Notes: generated from the letters alone by a model not told the origin. A stretch of 64,000 nucleotides of DNA from Pseudomonadota bacterium (GCA_021783695.1 JAJXTO010000008.1:1-64000), one strand, 5' to 3'. Counted from the first letter of the stretch, positions 9,212 to 20,465 are shown. Program-made: numbers and translations.

Positions 9212-9991
9212 TTAGACGCCGAGCAGGTTTTGCAGTGCTGTTCTGTTCTTCTGCAAATCTGCCCGGTTGATTTCCAGAACGATCTGGCCGCGCTCCATCA
9301 CATAAAAGCGGTCGGCGAGATGGGCGGAAAACCGGAAGTTCTGTTCAACCAGCAGAACAGAAAAGCCTTTGTGTTTGAGGGCGGTGATCGCGCGCCCCAG
9401 GGCTTGCACGATGACCGGAGCCAGGCCCTCGGAGATTTCGTCGAGCAGCAGCAAGCGGGCGCCGGTCCGCAGGATGCGCGCCACGGCCAGCATCTGCTGC
9501 TCGCCGCCCGAAAGCCGGGTGCCCGGGCTGTGGGCCCGCTCCTTCAGGTTCGGGAACAGGGCGTAGATCTCGTCGGTGCTCAGACCGGAAAAGCCGGTCT
9601 TCAGATCGGGCGGCAGGAACAGGTTTTCCCGCGTGGACAGACTGGCGAAGATGCCGCGCTCCTCGGGGCAATAGCCCACGCCCAGCGGTGCCACGCGGTG
9701 GCGTGGCAGACCAATGACCTCCGTGCCCGCAACGCGGATGCTGCCGGTGCGTCGGCCCGTGAGTCCCATGATGGCCCGCAGTGTGCTGGTGCGCCCCGCA
9801 CCGTTGCGGCCAAGCAGGCAGACCGTCTCGCCCGGCGCCACCTTGAGATTCACGCCGTGCAGGACATGCGACTCGCCGTACCAGGCATGCAGGTTCTCGA
9901 TGGACAGCGCGGGTGTCGGATTGCCGTGCGCCGCCAGCGGTGCTGCAGCCGCTGCCTGGGCCGCGGCGGGGGTGTCGGCGACCGTACTCAT
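9212..9991 (-). CDS. livF: ABC transporter ATP-binding protein (LivF-like), Walker A Lys replaced by Arg
   Basis: GRNGAGRTSTLRAIMG, signature LSGGEQQMLAVARIL, Walker B LLLLDEISEGLAP. Confidence 0.87.
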   Translation of the reverse strand: MSTVADTPAAAQAAAAAPLAAHGNPTPALSIENLHAWYGESHVLHGVNLKVAPGETVCLLGRNGAGRTSTLRAIMGLTGRRTGSIRVAGTEVIGLPRHRVAPLGVGYCPEERGIFASLSTRENLFLPPDLKTGFSGLSTDEIYALFPNLKERAHSPGTRLSGGEQQMLAVARILRTGARLLLLDEISEGLAPVIVQALGRAITALKHKGFSVLLVEQNFRFSAHLADRFYVMERGQIVLEINRADLQKNRTALQNLLGV

Positions 9992-10755
9992 CCGGCCATT
10001 TCCTCTTCGGCTTCGCCCATATAGGCGGCGATCACCTCGGGATTGCGCGAAATCTCGTCGTAACTGCCTTCTGCCAAGACCTGACCGCGCTGCATGACCG
10101 TCACACGGTCGCAGATGCTGGAGATGACCGACATATTGTGTTCCACCATCAGGACGGTGCGCCCCCGAGCGACGCGGCGGATGAGTTCGGTGACCTGCTG
10201 CACGTCCTCGTGGCCGAGACCCTGGGTCGGTTCGTCGAGCAGCAACAGCTTGGGATCCATGGCCAAGGTGGTGGCGAGTTCCAGTGCCCGCTTGTGCCCA
10301 TAGGGCAGGCTGGCGGCCGCCCGACGGGACTGACTGGCAAGACCGACCAGTTCGAGAAATTGCATCGCCTCGTCATTCAGCCGGTCCAGCGCCCGGGTCG
10401 AGCGCCAGAACTGGGTGGCCAGCCCCGCTTTCCGCTGCAGGCCGACGCGGACATTTTCGAGCAGGGTCATCTGAGAAAACGTGGCACTGATCTGAAAGGA
10501 GCGCACCATACCGAGGCGCGCAATATCCGCCGGCTGCAGATGGGTAATGGGTTGATTCTGGAAATACATTTCTCCAGAAGTGGGGGTAATGAATTTGCTG
10601 AGCAAATTGAAGCAGGTGGTTTTTCCGGCACCGTTGGGGCCGACAAGTGCGTGGATGGCACCCTCGTTCACCTGCAGATTGACATTCTGAACCGCGGCAA
10701 ATCCGGAGAACTGTTTACTCAGTCCCTCTGCGCGCAGTATGGCCGTATTCGGCAT
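9988..10755 (-). CDS. livG: ABC transporter ATP-binding protein (LivG-like)
   Basis: GPNGAGKTTCFNLLSKFITPTSGEMYF, LLLLDEPTQGLGHEDV; likely start MPNTAILRAEGLSKQF. Confidence 0.87.
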   Translation of the reverse strand: MPNTAILRAEGLSKQFSGFAAVQNVNLQVNEGAIHALVGPNGAGKTTCFNLLSKFITPTSGEMYFQNQPITHLQPADIARLGMVRSFQISATFSQMTLLENVRVGLQRKAGLATQFWRSTRALDRLNDEAMQFLELVGLASQSRRAAASLPYGHKRALELATTLAMDPKLLLLDEPTQGLGHEDVQQVTELIRRVARGRTVLMVEHNMSVISSICDRVTVMQRGQVLAEGSYDEISRNPEVIAAYMGEAEEEMAG

Positions 10756-10956
10756 GAGCTTGTTCCTATTGAGTGCATGCATTTTGCTGCAATGCACCCA
10801 GGGTGCTCAAGCGTCAAATCCCGGTGGAAACCCTGATGATCGGCACGACTTGGTAACAATCTGAACGATTCAGTATCGAATTAAACAAATGGTTACACAG
10901 AAATACTGTGGCGAGTAAATCATGCTTTACGCGTCCTTTCCGGGTGCGCAGTGCAA

Positions 10957-10994
10957 GAAAAAAGCCCGCACTGAAAACCATCGGTGCGGGCCCT
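10957..10994 (-). terminator. Rho-independent terminator for the gabD-like gene
   Basis: On minus strand GCCCGCACCGATGGTTTTCAGTGCGGGC followed by TTTTTTC. Confidence 0.75.
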
Positions 10995-11030
10995 TGTCTG
11001 AAAAGCCTGCTGATCGGCAAAACCTCTGGA

Positions 11031-12524
11031 TTATTTGTTCAAATCACCCAGGCAGAGATATTTCATCTCCACGTATTCGTCGATGCCGTGATGCGAACCT
11101 TCGCGGCCCAGTCCGGACTGTTTCACGCCGCCGAAAGGCGCGACTTCGTTGGACATCAGGCCGGTATTGATGCCCACCATGCCGTATTCCAGTTCTTCGG
11201 CCACGCGGAAAATGCGGCCGACGTCGCGGCTGAAGAAATAGGCGGCCAGGCCGAATTCTGTGGCGTTGGCCGCGGCGATGGCTTCGGCCTCGGTCTTGAA
11301 ACGGAACACCGGTGCCACCGGGCCGAAGGTTTCCTCGCGGGCGCAGAGCATGTCGGCGGTGACATCAGCCAGCACCGTGGCCTGGAAGAAGCGACCGGAG
11401 TTGGGGCCGCCCTCGATGCGCTTGCCGCCCACCACCATGCGCGCGCCCTTGGAGGTGGCGTCACTGATGTGTCTTTCGACCTTGGCCAGCGCCTGGTCGT
11501 CGATCAGCGGACCGAGGTTCACGCCTTCCTCGAAACCGTCGCCCACTTTCAGGCTGCCCACGGCCTGTGCCAGACGCTCGACGAAACGGTCGTAGATGCC
11601 GTCCTGCACATACAGGCGGTTGGCGCAGACGCAGGTCTGACCGGCATTGCGGTACTTGCTCGCCATGGCACCGTCGATGGCCGAATCGAGGTCGGCATCG
11701 TCGAACACGATGAAGGGCGCGTTGCCGCCGAGTTCGAGCGACAGCTTCTTGATGGTCGGCGCCGACTGCGCCATGAGGATGCGCCCCACCTCGGTGGAGC
11801 CGGTGAAGGACAGATGCCGCACCACCGGCGAGGCGCACAGCAGCTTGCCGATCGCAATCGATCCTTCGCCGTCGGCGGTGAGCACGTTGAGCACGCCGCG
11901 CGGAATCCCGGCGCGATGCGCCAGTTCGGCCGCGGCCAGCGCGGTAAGCGGCGTCTGCTCGGCCGGCTTGATGACCACGGGGCAGCCCGCGGCCAGCGCC
12001 GGCGCGACCTTGCGGGTGATCATCGCCAGCGGGAAATTCCACGGCGTGATGGCGGCGCACACGCCCACCGGCTGCTTGAGCACCAGCAGGCGTTTGGTGG
12101 CGTCGGGGCTGGGGATGGTTTCGCCGTAGACGCGCTTGGCTTCCTCGGCGAACCATTCCACGAAGCTGGCGCCGTAGAGCACTTCGCCCTTGGCCTCGGC
12201 CAGCGGCTTGCCCTGTTCGGCGGTCATCAGACGCGCCAGATCGTCGGCGTTGGCCACCAGCAGGTCGAACCACTTGCGCAAAATGGCCGCGCGCTGCCTG
12301 GCCGGCAGGGCGCGCCAGGCGGGCCAGGCGGCGTCCGCGGCGTCGATGGCGAGCTGCGCGTGCATCGGCTCCAGCGCAGGCACCTGGGCCAGCTCGGCGT
12401 TGCTGGCCGGGTCGGTCACGGCGAAGCGGCGGGCGGAATCGATCCAGGCGCCGTCGATATAGGCCTGGGTCTTGAACAGTGTGGGGTCTTTGAGCAGGGA
12501 CAGCGGATTGGCGGGATGGGTCAT
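11031..12524 (-). CDS. gabD: NAD(P)-dependent succinate-semialdehyde dehydrogenase family
   Basis: ALDH motifs [76 protein letters not shown]; start [13 protein letters not shown]. Confidence 0.88.
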   Translation of the reverse strand: MTHPANPLSLLKDPTLFKTQAYIDGAWIDSARRFAVTDPASNAELAQVPALEPMHAQLAIDAADAAWPAWRALPARQRAAILRKWFDLLVANADDLARLMTAEQGKPLAEAKGEVLYGASFVEWFAEEAKRVYGETIPSPDATKRLLVLKQPVGVCAAITPWNFPLAMITRKVAPALAAGCPVVIKPAEQTPLTALAAAELAHRAGIPRGVLNVLTADGEGSIAIGKLLCASPVVRHLSFTGSTEVGRILMAQSAPTIKKLSLELGGNAPFIVFDDADLDSAIDGAMASKYRNAGQTCVCANRLYVQDGIYDRFVERLAQAVGSLKVGDGFEEGVNLGPLIDDQALAKVERHISDATSKGARMVVGGKRIEGGPNSGRFFQATVLADVTADMLCAREETFGPVAPVFRFKTEAEAIAAANATEFGLAAYFFSRDVGRIFRVAEELEYGMVGINTGLMSNEVAPFGGVKQSGLGREGSHHGIDEYVEMKYLCLGDLNK

Positions 12525-12678
12525 GGCGGTTCTGGTGGGAGTGAACGGGGGGAGAGCGAGCAACACGGCGCAAGACAGAGTCTGCGCTGGCAAGGCGACA
12601 AGCCCTAAAATCTATCCTTTTGCACCGCAGCGCGCCAGAGCCAGTTCCGCCTGCGCGCGCCAGCCACTGACCCGCCCC

Positions 12679-15432
12679 ATGAACGTCTCCGACATCCGCG
12701 AAAAATTTCTGGCCTATTTCGAGTCGCAAGGCTCCACCCGCGTGGCGTCGTCGTCGCTCGTGCCGGGCAACGATCCCACGCTGCTGTTCACCAATTCGGG
12801 CATGGTGCAGTTCAAGGACGTCTTCCTTGGCCAGGATCAGCGGACGTACACCCGCGCCACCACGGCGCAGCGCTGCGTGCGCGCCGGCGGCAAGCACAAC
12901 GATCTGGAGAACGTGGGCTACACCGCGCGGCATCACACCTTCTTCGAGATGCTGGGCAATTTCAGCTTCGGCGACTATTTCAAGCGCGACGCCATCCGCT
13001 ACGCCTGGGAGCTGCTGACCACGGTCTACAAGCTCCCGGCAGACAAACTCTGGGTGACCGTGTACGCCGAGGACGACGAGGCGCACGGCATCTGGGCCAA
13101 GGAAATCGGTGTGCCGGTGGAACGCATCATCCGCATCGGCGACAACAAGGGCGCGCGCTATGCCTCCGACAATTTCTGGCAGATGGCCGATACCGGCCCC
13201 TGCGGCCCCTGCAGCGAAATCTTCTACGACCACGGTCCCGAGGTCTGGGGCGGCCCGCCCGGCTCGCCCGAGGAAGACGGCGACCGCTACATCGAAATCT
13301 GGAATCTCGTGTTCATGCAGTTCGAGCGCTTTCATGCCGGCGACGAACACTTCGACACCGAGGCGCAGGCGCAGGCGCGCAAGAACGCGGTCGAAGCCGA
13401 CGGCGGCATCGGCCTCATCAGCCGCGACGGCGCCCGCTTCAAACTCGCCACCTATCGCCAGAAGCCCCTGCCCAAGCCCTGCGTCGATACCGGCATGGGG
13501 CTGGAGCGCATTGCCGCCGTGCTGCAGCATGTGCACAGCAATTACGAGATCGACCTGTTCCAGGCGCTGGTGAAGGCGGCCGCGCGGGAAACCGCCACCA
13601 GCGACCCCGCGCACAACTCGCTCAAGGTCATTGCCGACCACATCCGGGCCTGCAGCTTTCTCATCGTCGATGGCGTGATTCCGGGAAACGAAGGCCGCGG
13701 CTATGTGCTGCGCCGCATCGTGCGCCGCGCCATCCGTCACGGCTACAAGCTGGGCGTGCGCCAGCCCTTTTTCTACAAGCTCGTGCCCGATCTGGTGGCG
13801 CAGATGGGCGCGGCCTATCCCGAACTGGCGCAGGCGCAAGGCCGCGTGGCCGACGTGCTGCAGGCCGAGGAAACCCGCTTCTTCGAGACCATCGAGCACG
13901 GCATGTCCATTCTTGATGCGGAGCTGGCAACGCTCAAGGCCAGGGGCGGCAAAACGCTGGACGGCGAACTGGCGTTCAAGCTGCACGACACCTTCGGTTT
14001 CCCCCTCGATCTCACGCAGGACGTCTGCCGCGAACATGGCGTGGACGTGGATGAAGCCGCTTTTGACACCGCGATGAACCGCCAGCGCGAGCAGGCACGC
14101 GCAGCAGGCAAATTCAAGATGCAGGCCGCGCTCGATTACGCCGGAGCGAAGACCCGTTTCGAGGGCTACGATCACCTGCTGGTGAAGGAAGCGCATGTGG
14201 TGGCGCTGTATGTCGACGGCACGTCGGTGCCGACCATGCAGGCCGGGCAAAGCGGCGTGGTCGTGCTCGACCGCACCCCGTTCTACGCCGAGTCCGGCGG
14301 CCAGGTGGGCGACAGCGGTGTGCTGTTCGAGGGCGGTTCCTGCGCGCTGCGCTTTGTGGTGCAGGACACGCAGAAGGTGCAGGCCGAGGTGTTCGGCCAT
14401 CACGGCACGCTGGAGTCGGGCACGCTGACGGTCGGTGAAGTGGTGGCCGCCCAGGTGGACGCCGCGCGTCGCGCTGCAACCATGCGCAACCACAGCGTCA
14501 CCCATCTAATGCACACCGCGCTGCGCACCGTGCTGGGCGAGCATGTGCAGCAAAAAGGCTCTTTGGTCGATGCCGACAAGACCCGGTTCGACTTTGCCCA
14601 CGACGCGTCGATGAGCGATGACGAGATTCAGCGCGTGGAGCGGATGGTCAATGAGCAAATCCTGCTCAACCAGTCCACCCAGGCGCGCGTGATGCCCATT
14701 GACGATGCCAAAAACCTCGGCGCCATGATGCTGTTCGGCGAGAAGTACGGCGATACCGTGCGCGTGCTCGACATCGGCAATTCGCGCGAGTTGTGCGGCG
14801 GCACGCATGTGGCGCGCACCGGGGATATCGGTCTGTTCAAGATCACTTTTGAAGGCGGCGTCGCCGCGGGCATCCGCCGGGTCGAAGCCATCACCGGGCT
14901 GAACGCGCTGCATTTTGTGCAGCAGCAAAACATACTGCTGCACAAGCTGGCACGCACCCTCAAGGCCCCGGCGGAGGAGTCGGTCGCCAAGGTTGAACAA
15001 TTGCTGGAGCAGCAGCGCCAGCTCGACAAAGACCTCGCCCAGCTCAAGGCGCAGCAGGCCGCGGCGCAGGGCGACGCCATGCTGTCGCAGGCCATCGACA
15101 TCGGCGGCACCAAGGTCCTGCTCGCGCGCATGGATGGGCTGGATGCCAAGGGGCTGCGCGACGCGGTCGACCGCATCAAGTCCAAGCTCAAGACCGCCGT
15201 GGTGGTGCTCGCCAGTGCCGAGGGCGACAAGGTGCAACTCGCCGCAGGCGTGACTGCCGACCGCGTCGGCAGCATCAAGGCCGGTGATCTGGTGAGCGTC
15301 GCCGCGCAGGCCGTCGGCGGCAAGGGCGGTGGTCGGCCCGACTTCGCCATGGCCGGTGGCAGCCAGCCGGCGCAGATCGACGCCGCGCTGGCGCAGGCAC
15401 GCACCCTGCTGCAGCAACGTCTCGGCGCCTGA
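12679..15432 (+). CDS. alaS: Alanyl-tRNA synthetase
   Basis: [51 protein letters not shown]...; [42 protein letters not shown]. Confidence 0.97.
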   Translation: MNVSDIREKFLAYFESQGSTRVASSSLVPGNDPTLLFTNSGMVQFKDVFLGQDQRTYTRATTAQRCVRAGGKHNDLENVGYTARHHTFFEMLGNFSFGDYFKRDAIRYAWELLTTVYKLPADKLWVTVYAEDDEAHGIWAKEIGVPVERIIRIGDNKGARYASDNFWQMADTGPCGPCSEIFYDHGPEVWGGPPGSPEEDGDRYIEIWNLVFMQFERFHAGDEHFDTEAQAQARKNAVEADGGIGLISRDGARFKLATYRQKPLPKPCVDTGMGLERIAAVLQHVHSNYEIDLFQALVKAAARETATSDPAHNSLKVIADHIRACSFLIVDGVIPGNEGRGYVLRRIVRRAIRHGYKLGVRQPFFYKLVPDLVAQMGAAYPELAQAQGRVADVLQAEETRFFETIEHGMSILDAELATLKARGGKTLDGELAFKLHDTFGFPLDLTQDVCREHGVDVDEAAFDTAMNRQREQARAAGKFKMQAALDYAGAKTRFEGYDHLLVKEAHVVALYVDGTSVPTMQAGQSGVVVLDRTPFYAESGGQVGDSGVLFEGGSCALRFVVQDTQKVQAEVFGHHGTLESGTLTVGEVVAAQVDAARRAATMRNHSVTHLMHTALRTVLGEHVQQKGSLVDADKTRFDFAHDASMSDDEIQRVERMVNEQILLNQSTQARVMPIDDAKNLGAMMLFGEKYGDTVRVLDIGNSRELCGGTHVARTGDIGLFKITFEGGVAAGIRRVEAITGLNALHFVQQQNILLHKLARTLKAPAEESVAKVEQLLEQQRQLDKDLAQLKAQQAAAQGDAMLSQAIDIGGTKVLLARMDGLDAKGLRDAVDRIKSKLKTAVVVLASAEGDKVQLAAGVTADRVGSIKAGDLVSVAAQAVGGKGGGRPDFAMAGGSQPAQIDAALAQARTLLQQRLGA

Positions 15433-15451
15433 GCAAGCGCTGACCTCCGCG

Positions 15452-16675
15452 ATGGACCTGCAAGACCGCTCGATACTCCTGGCCGTCACCGGCGGGGTTG
15501 CGGCGTACAAGGCCGCCGAGCTCTGCCGGCTGCTCGTCAAGGCCGGGGCGCAGGTACAGGTGGTGCTGACGGAATCGGCCAGCCGCTTTGTCGGCGCGGC
15601 AACGTTTCAGGCGCTCTCCGGCAAGCCGGTGTTCACCGATTTGTGGGACGCGCGCGTGCCCAACACCATGGCGCACATCGAGCTGGCGCGCGCGGCCGAT
15701 CTCATCGTCGTCGCGCCCGCCACCGCGCACATCCTGGCGCGCGCGGCGCAGGGGCTGGCCGACGATCTCCTGTCCACCCTGCTGCTCGCCGCGGGCAAGC
15801 CGGTGCTCTTCGCCCCGGCGATGAACCGCGAGATGTGGCTGCATCCCGCCACGCAGCGCAATCTCGCCATCCTGCGCGCCGACGGTGCGCGCATCTGCGG
15901 CCCGGCATCGGGCGAGCAGGCTTGCGGTGAAGTGGGCGAGGGCCGTCTGGTCGAGCCCGACGATCTGCTGCAGGACATCATTGCCGCGCTCACGCCCAAC
16001 AGCCTGGAAGGCCGCACCGTGCTGGTGACTGCCGGGCCGACGTTCGAGCCGATCGACCCGGTGCGCGGCCTGACCAACCGCTCCAGCGGCAAGATGGGCT
16101 ACGCCGTGGCGCGCGCCGCGCGCGAGGCGGGGGCGCACGTGCTGCTGGTCAGCGGCCCCACGGCATTAGCCGCGCCCTTCGGCGTCGAGCGCACTGTGGT
16201 GGAAACCGCGCAGCAGATGGCAGACGCCGTCATGGCGCAGATCGCGCAGGCGCAGGTGTTCATCGCCACCGCCGCCGTGGCGGACTGGCGACCGGCGCAG
16301 GTGTTGGCTCAGAAGCAGAAAAAATCGCCGGATGCGCCGCCACCATCCATCGCCTTGCAGACCAACCCAGACATCCTCGCCGCCGTGGCCGCTCTGCCAC
16401 AGCCACCGTATTGCGTGGGCTTTGCCGCAGAGAGCGAGAATCTGATCGCGCACGCCGCCGCCAAGCGTGCGCGCAAGAACGTGCCGCTGCTGGTGGGCAA
16501 TCTCGGCCCCGAAACCTTTGGTCAGGACGACAACCGGCTGGAACTGTTCGATGCCAGCGGCCACCACCCGCTGGGCTCGGGTCGCAAAATCGAGCTGGCA
16601 CGCAAGCTGATCGGCGAGGTTGCGCGGCGTCTGGCGGCTTCCAGCAACCTGATTCAATCCCCCCCGCGCACATGA
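15452..16675 (+). CDS. coaBC: Bifunctional phosphopantothenoylcysteine decarboxylase / phosphopantothenate-cysteine ligase
   Basis: [79 protein letters not shown]. Confidence 0.95.
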   Translation: MDLQDRSILLAVTGGVAAYKAAELCRLLVKAGAQVQVVLTESASRFVGAATFQALSGKPVFTDLWDARVPNTMAHIELARAADLIVVAPATAHILARAAQGLADDLLSTLLLAAGKPVLFAPAMNREMWLHPATQRNLAILRADGARICGPASGEQACGEVGEGRLVEPDDLLQDIIAALTPNSLEGRTVLVTAGPTFEPIDPVRGLTNRSSGKMGYAVARAAREAGAHVLLVSGPTALAAPFGVERTVVETAQQMADAVMAQIAQAQVFIATAAVADWRPAQVLAQKQKKSPDAPPPSIALQTNPDILAAVAALPQPPYCVGFAAESENLIAHAAAKRARKNVPLLVGNLGPETFGQDDNRLELFDASGHHPLGSGRKIELARKLIGEVARRLAASSNLIQSPPRT

Positions 16676-16715
16676 CGCGCGGCGGCGGTTTTTCCTTGCC
16701 CGAAAGAGTGCAACC

Positions 16716-17165
16716 ATGACGACGATTGCCGTCCGCCTGCTCGATGCGCGTCTGCGCGATCAACTCCCCGCCTACGCCAGCCCCGGCAGCGCTGGCATGG
16801 ATCTGCGTGCCTGCATCGATGCGCCGCTGGTTCTGCAGCCGGGCCAGGCCGAACTCATTCCCACCGGCCTGTCCATGCACATCGCTGACCCCGGACTGTG
16901 CGCCATGCTGCTGCCGCGTTCCGGCCTGGGACACAAGCATGGCGTGGTGCTCGGCAATCTGGTGGGACTGATCGATTCCGACTACCAGGGCCCGCTGATG
17001 GTGAGCTGCTGGAACCGCGGCACCCAGCCCTACACCGTGCAGCCGATGGAGCGCATCGCGCAAATGGTTCTGGTGCCGGTGGTGCAGGCGCGGTGGCAGG
17101 TCGTGGACGACTTCGCGGCGACCGAGCGCGGTACCGGCGGTTTCGGCTCCACCGGCGCGCACTGA
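16716..17165 (+). CDS. dut: dUTP diphosphatase
   Basis: [63 protein letters not shown] motifs of trimeric dUTPase. Confidence 0.96.
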   Translation: MTTIAVRLLDARLRDQLPAYASPGSAGMDLRACIDAPLVLQPGQAELIPTGLSMHIADPGLCAMLLPRSGLGHKHGVVLGNLVGLIDSDYQGPLMVSCWNRGTQPYTVQPMERIAQMVLVPVVQARWQVVDDFAATERGTGGFGSTGAH

Positions 17166-17203
17166 ACTTCGTACTGCAAGTCACTCCGCACGGAACCTCA
17201 CGC

Positions 17204-17779
17204 ATGGCGAGACGCTGGGCCAAACTGCTGGTGCGCAAGTTCGAGGCGATGCAGCACAATCGCTGGCTGCGCCCGTTCACCCAGCACATCACCCATCCGT
17301 CGCTGTGGAGCCTGAGCCGCCGCAGCGTGGCGCTGGCCGTTGCCGCGGGGATGATCGGCGGGCTGATTCCCGGCCCGTTCCAGATGCTCACCGCCGGGGC
17401 GCTGGCCATGCTGCTGCGCTGCAACTTTCCCATTGCACTGGTGGTCACGCTCTACAGCAACCCCATCACCATCGTGCCGCTTTATTTGTTGGCCTACAAG
17501 CTCGGCATCCTGGTCAGCCCGGCGCAGACCGTGCAGCCTCTGTCTGCGCCGCCCGGCTTCGACTGGCTGCACCTCTGGGATTCCACCGTGGCGCTGGCGC
17601 AGTGGGCGTGGAATCTGGGCACTCCGCTGTTCGTCGGCGTACCCCTGCTGGCACTGATTCTCGCCTTGCTCGGCTACGCCATCACCCGGCTGGGCTGGAG
17701 CCTGCACCTGCGTCTGGAATGGCGCGCACGCAAGGAAGCCCGCAGGCTGCGCGAGATCTCCAAGACCGACTCGCGCTGA
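17204..17779 (+). CDS. DUF2062 domain-containing membrane protein
   Basis: SLWSLSRRSVALAVAAGMIGGLIPGPFQMLTAGALAMLLRCNFPIALVVTLYSNPIT, DUF2062 signature. Confidence 0.8.
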   Translation: MARRWAKLLVRKFEAMQHNRWLRPFTQHITHPSLWSLSRRSVALAVAAGMIGGLIPGPFQMLTAGALAMLLRCNFPIALVVTLYSNPITIVPLYLLAYKLGILVSPAQTVQPLSAPPGFDWLHLWDSTVALAQWAWNLGTPLFVGVPLLALILALLGYAITRLGWSLHLRLEWRARKEARRLREISKTDSR

Positions 17780-17786
17780 GTTTGGC

Positions 17787-18293
17787 TTATTTCTCGCCGG
17801 GGAGGAACAGACCGGCGTCGGCGTTGTCCAGCAGGGCGCTCTGGGCCTCGATTTCGTCCGGGTCGGCCTCGCGCACGTCCAGTACCGTGTATTCGATCCG
17901 TAGCGCCATTCCGGCAAGGGGATGGTTGCCGTCGAGCAGAACCTTGTCCTCGTGAATCTCGGTCACGGTGTAGAACGCATCGGCATCGCCCGGCGTGCAG
18001 CCTTCCGGCAGCTGCTCGAACATCATGCCTTCCTCCAGTTCGGCAGGAAACAGCTTGCGGTCTTCGACCAGCAGCAAATCGGGCTCATAGTCGCCAAAGG
18101 CATCATCGGGCTGGAGGTAGATGTCTCCGGTATCGCCCGCGCCTTTGCCGATCATCTGCTCGGCCATGCGCGGCAACAGATCGTCGCCGCCTACATAGAA
18201 GTCGTCGCCCGCGGTGTTTTCGTCGATCAACTCGCCTTGCGAGTCCGTCATGCGCCAGGACAGGGTGGCGACAAGGCCTTCGGTGATTTTCAT
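17787..18293 (-). CDS. FKBP-type peptidyl-prolyl cis-trans isomerase (SlyD-like)
   Basis: VGGDDLLPRMAEQMIGKGAGDTGDIYLQPDDAFGDYEPDLL...DGNHPLAGMALRIEYTVLDVREADPDEI. Confidence 0.88.
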   Translation of the reverse strand: MKITEGLVATLSWRMTDSQGELIDENTAGDDFYVGGDDLLPRMAEQMIGKGAGDTGDIYLQPDDAFGDYEPDLLLVEDRKLFPAELEEGMMFEQLPEGCTPGDADAFYTVTEIHEDKVLLDGNHPLAGMALRIEYTVLDVREADPDEIEAQSALLDNADAGLFLPGEK

Positions 18294-18367
18294 GGGTATG
18301 CTCACAGGAGTTTTTGAATGGAAACGGGGGACGATCAAAAGTTCGCCCGCATTGGAACATGACAAGC

Positions 18368-19540
18368 ATGTCAACTGCGACGATTCATTGGGGGCATTTC
18401 AGCGTCCCGCGTTTTTTGCGTGAAGTCTGGCAGCGAAAGCCGCTGCTGCTGCGTCAGGCGTTTCCCGGTTTCACCCCGCTGCTCAGCCGCGCGCAGTTGT
18501 TCGCGCTGGCCGGGGACGAGGACGTGGAATCGCGCCTGCTGCAGCGCAATGGGCGGCGCTGGCAGCTCGACCAGGGGCCGTTTGCGCGCAAGCAGATTCC
18601 GTCGGTGGAGCAGCGCAACTGGACTCTGCTGGTGCAGGGCGTGAACCTGCATGTGGACGCGGCCAGCGAGTTGCTGTCGCTGTTTCGTTTCATCCCCGAT
18701 GCGCGTCTCGACGATCTGATGATCTCCTGGGCTAGTGATGGCGGCGGCGTGGGCCCGCATCAGGATGCCTATGACGTGTTTCTGCTGCAGGCGGCTGGGC
18801 GCAGGCGCTGGCGCATCGGCCCCGTCACCGACCCCGCGCTGCAGCCCGGCAAGCCGGTCAAACTGCTGGCGCATTTCACCCCCGAAGAAGACCTGATCCT
18901 GGAGCCCGGAGACATGCTCTACCTGCCCCCGGGCTGGGGCCATGACGGCATTGCCGTGGGCAGCGATTGCATGACGTACTCCATCGGCTTTCGCGCGCCG
19001 CCGCAGGGCGAGTTGCTCAAGGAAGTGCTGTGGCAACTGGCCGAATCGCAGCACGGCGGGCCGATCTACACCGATCCGCCGCTGCGCGAAGGGGGCGCTC
19101 CCGCCTTGCTGCCGCCAGCGATGGTGAAGTTTGCCGCGCAGGCGTTTGCCCGGCTCAAACCCGACTCCGCCCTGTTCGAGACGGTGCTGGGCACCTACCT
19201 CACCACGCCCAAGCCGCAAGTCTGGTTTGAGGGCGCTCAAGAACGTCCCGCAAGCCTGCGGCGTGCGTGTCAGCAGACCGGCTGCCGCCTGGACCGGCGC
19301 AGCAAGATGCTCTACACCGGACAGGCCGTCTTCCTCAATGGCGAGGCTGTGCCTGCGGAACTGGCGGCATCCCGCCTGCTGCGCACTCTGGCGGATCAGC
19401 ACAGGCTGAGCGCCATGCAGGTGAGGGACGCAACTGTGGACGAACTCGCGGCCCTGGCGCAGTGGTGCGCGCAGGGATGGCTGCTGACCGGCGAAGCGGC
19501 GGCGGTTCCGGTGGCTACAAGCAAAACCCGCCGAGGCTGA
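18368..19540 (+). CDS. roxA: JmjC/cupin ribosomal protein uL16 arginine hydroxylase (RoxA/YcfD-like)
   Basis: WQRKPLLLRQAFPGF; GGGVGPHQDAYDVFLLQAAGRRRWRIG; LEPGDMLYLPPGWGHDGIA (HxD...H). Confidence 0.85.
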   Translation: MSTATIHWGHFSVPRFLREVWQRKPLLLRQAFPGFTPLLSRAQLFALAGDEDVESRLLQRNGRRWQLDQGPFARKQIPSVEQRNWTLLVQGVNLHVDAASELLSLFRFIPDARLDDLMISWASDGGGVGPHQDAYDVFLLQAAGRRRWRIGPVTDPALQPGKPVKLLAHFTPEEDLILEPGDMLYLPPGWGHDGIAVGSDCMTYSIGFRAPPQGELLKEVLWQLAESQHGGPIYTDPPLREGGAPALLPPAMVKFAAQAFARLKPDSALFETVLGTYLTTPKPQVWFEGAQERPASLRRACQQTGCRLDRRSKMLYTGQAVFLNGEAVPAELAASRLLRTLADQHRLSAMQVRDATVDELAALAQWCAQGWLLTGEAAAVPVATSKTRRG

Positions 19541-19541
19541 C

Positions 19542-20063
19542 ATGGACCCTGCGCATCACAATGACGCGGTGCCGCAGCCAGTGCCTTTGCTGGACGTGTC
19601 ATTCGACTCCCGGTCAGATGCACATTCCGCCTTGCTCGCCCTTGTGTCGGATCAAAGCCCGGTGATGTCGTGCTTCAGCGCCGATTTCAGCGGCTGGCCT
19701 TTGCAGCAACCCGGCTTCATCCGGCAACTGCAGCAATGGGCATTGCGCGATCCAAAGCGGCCTGCCGCCCTGCGCATGTTGGCGCTGGATTGGAGCGCCG
19801 TGCGCCAGCGCTTTGCGCGCTTCTCGGCGTTCCGCCGCGACTTCGCGTATCTCGTCGATTGTCGGCAGATTTCCGAGACACAGGCCCGCGGGCTGCACGA
19901 GATGCTCTGGACACCGCACGGCGCCGTCTACGCCCACACGGCCACTTGGATGTCGGGAGAGAGGGTGCGCAGCGCCACGCGCCTGCACGCGCTGCAGCGG
20001 CGTTTTGAAGAGGCGTGGCAGCAGGCAGCACCCGCTTTTCCAGCAACGATGCTTGGATTGTGA
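19542..20063 (+). CDS. Conserved-looking hypothetical protein downstream of roxA
   Basis: 173 aa ORF starting 2 bp after roxA, same strand, likely translationally coupled. Confidence 0.65.
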   Translation: MDPAHHNDAVPQPVPLLDVSFDSRSDAHSALLALVSDQSPVMSCFSADFSGWPLQQPGFIRQLQQWALRDPKRPAALRMLALDWSAVRQRFARFSAFRRDFAYLVDCRQISETQARGLHEMLWTPHGAVYAHTATWMSGERVRSATRLHALQRRFEEAWQQAAPAFPATMLGL

Positions 20064-20243
20064 CAAATAAACGACAGATGGTTTTTCAACCGTAAATTTG
20101 TAACACGGGGAATACCCGAACTCCATCTATACTTATGCGTGAGCTTGATATGCAAACCGGTTCTGGTTGCAGTTAGGTTCAATCAGGACGGTAAAGAATT
20201 TTTTCGGGCCCTGCCCATTTTGACTGACGCTTAGAGGAAAGTA

Positions 20244-20465
20244 ATGAAAAAGTCCATTCTGCTGGCATCGATGATTGCCGCTCTCGCCTTGGCCGCTTGC
20301 GGCAAGAAACAAGAAGCCGCCCCCGCTGCTTCGGCTCCTGCTGCTGCTTCGGCTCCCGCCGCCGCTTCGGCCCCCGCCGCCGCTTCGGCCCCCGCCGCTG
20401 CTTCGGCCCCGGCTGCTGCTTCGGCCCCGGCCGCTGCTGCTTCTGGTGCCAGCGCTGCCAAGTAA
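20244..20465 (+). CDS. Small Ala/Pro/Ser repeat lipoprotein
   Basis: MKKSILLASMIAALALAACGKKQEAAPAA then 6 x SAPAAA; lipobox LAAC; own SD (gaggaaag) and terminator. Confidence 0.8.
   Translation: MKKSILLASMIAALALAACGKKQEAAPAASAPAAASAPAAASAPAAASAPAAASAPAAASAPAAAASGASAAK
20331..20438 (+). repeat. Tandem 18-bp repeat, 6 units (TCGGCYCCNGCNGCNGCN), encoding SAPAAA
   Basis: Direct inspection; third-position variation between units. Confidence 0.9.

Noticed and set aside
10776-10800. TGCATT...AATGCA dyad upstream of livG as a regulator site
   Set aside because: Only 6-bp arms in a region of low specificity; not distinguishable from chance by eye.
10908-12608. 566-aa plus-strand ORF opposite gabD
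   Set aside because: Begins before the gabD terminator and runs antisense through the whole ALDH gene; shadow ORF.
11461-14505. 1014-aa ORF on the minus strand opposite alaS
   Set aside because: Entirely antisense to unmistakable alaS plus the gabD-like 3' region in another frame; low-complexity His/Arg/Ala composition typical of GC-rich shadow ORFs.
20331-20438. Tandem repeat considered as a CRISPR array
   Set aside because: Units are contiguous 18-bp in-frame codon repeats with no spacers; encodes SAPAAA.
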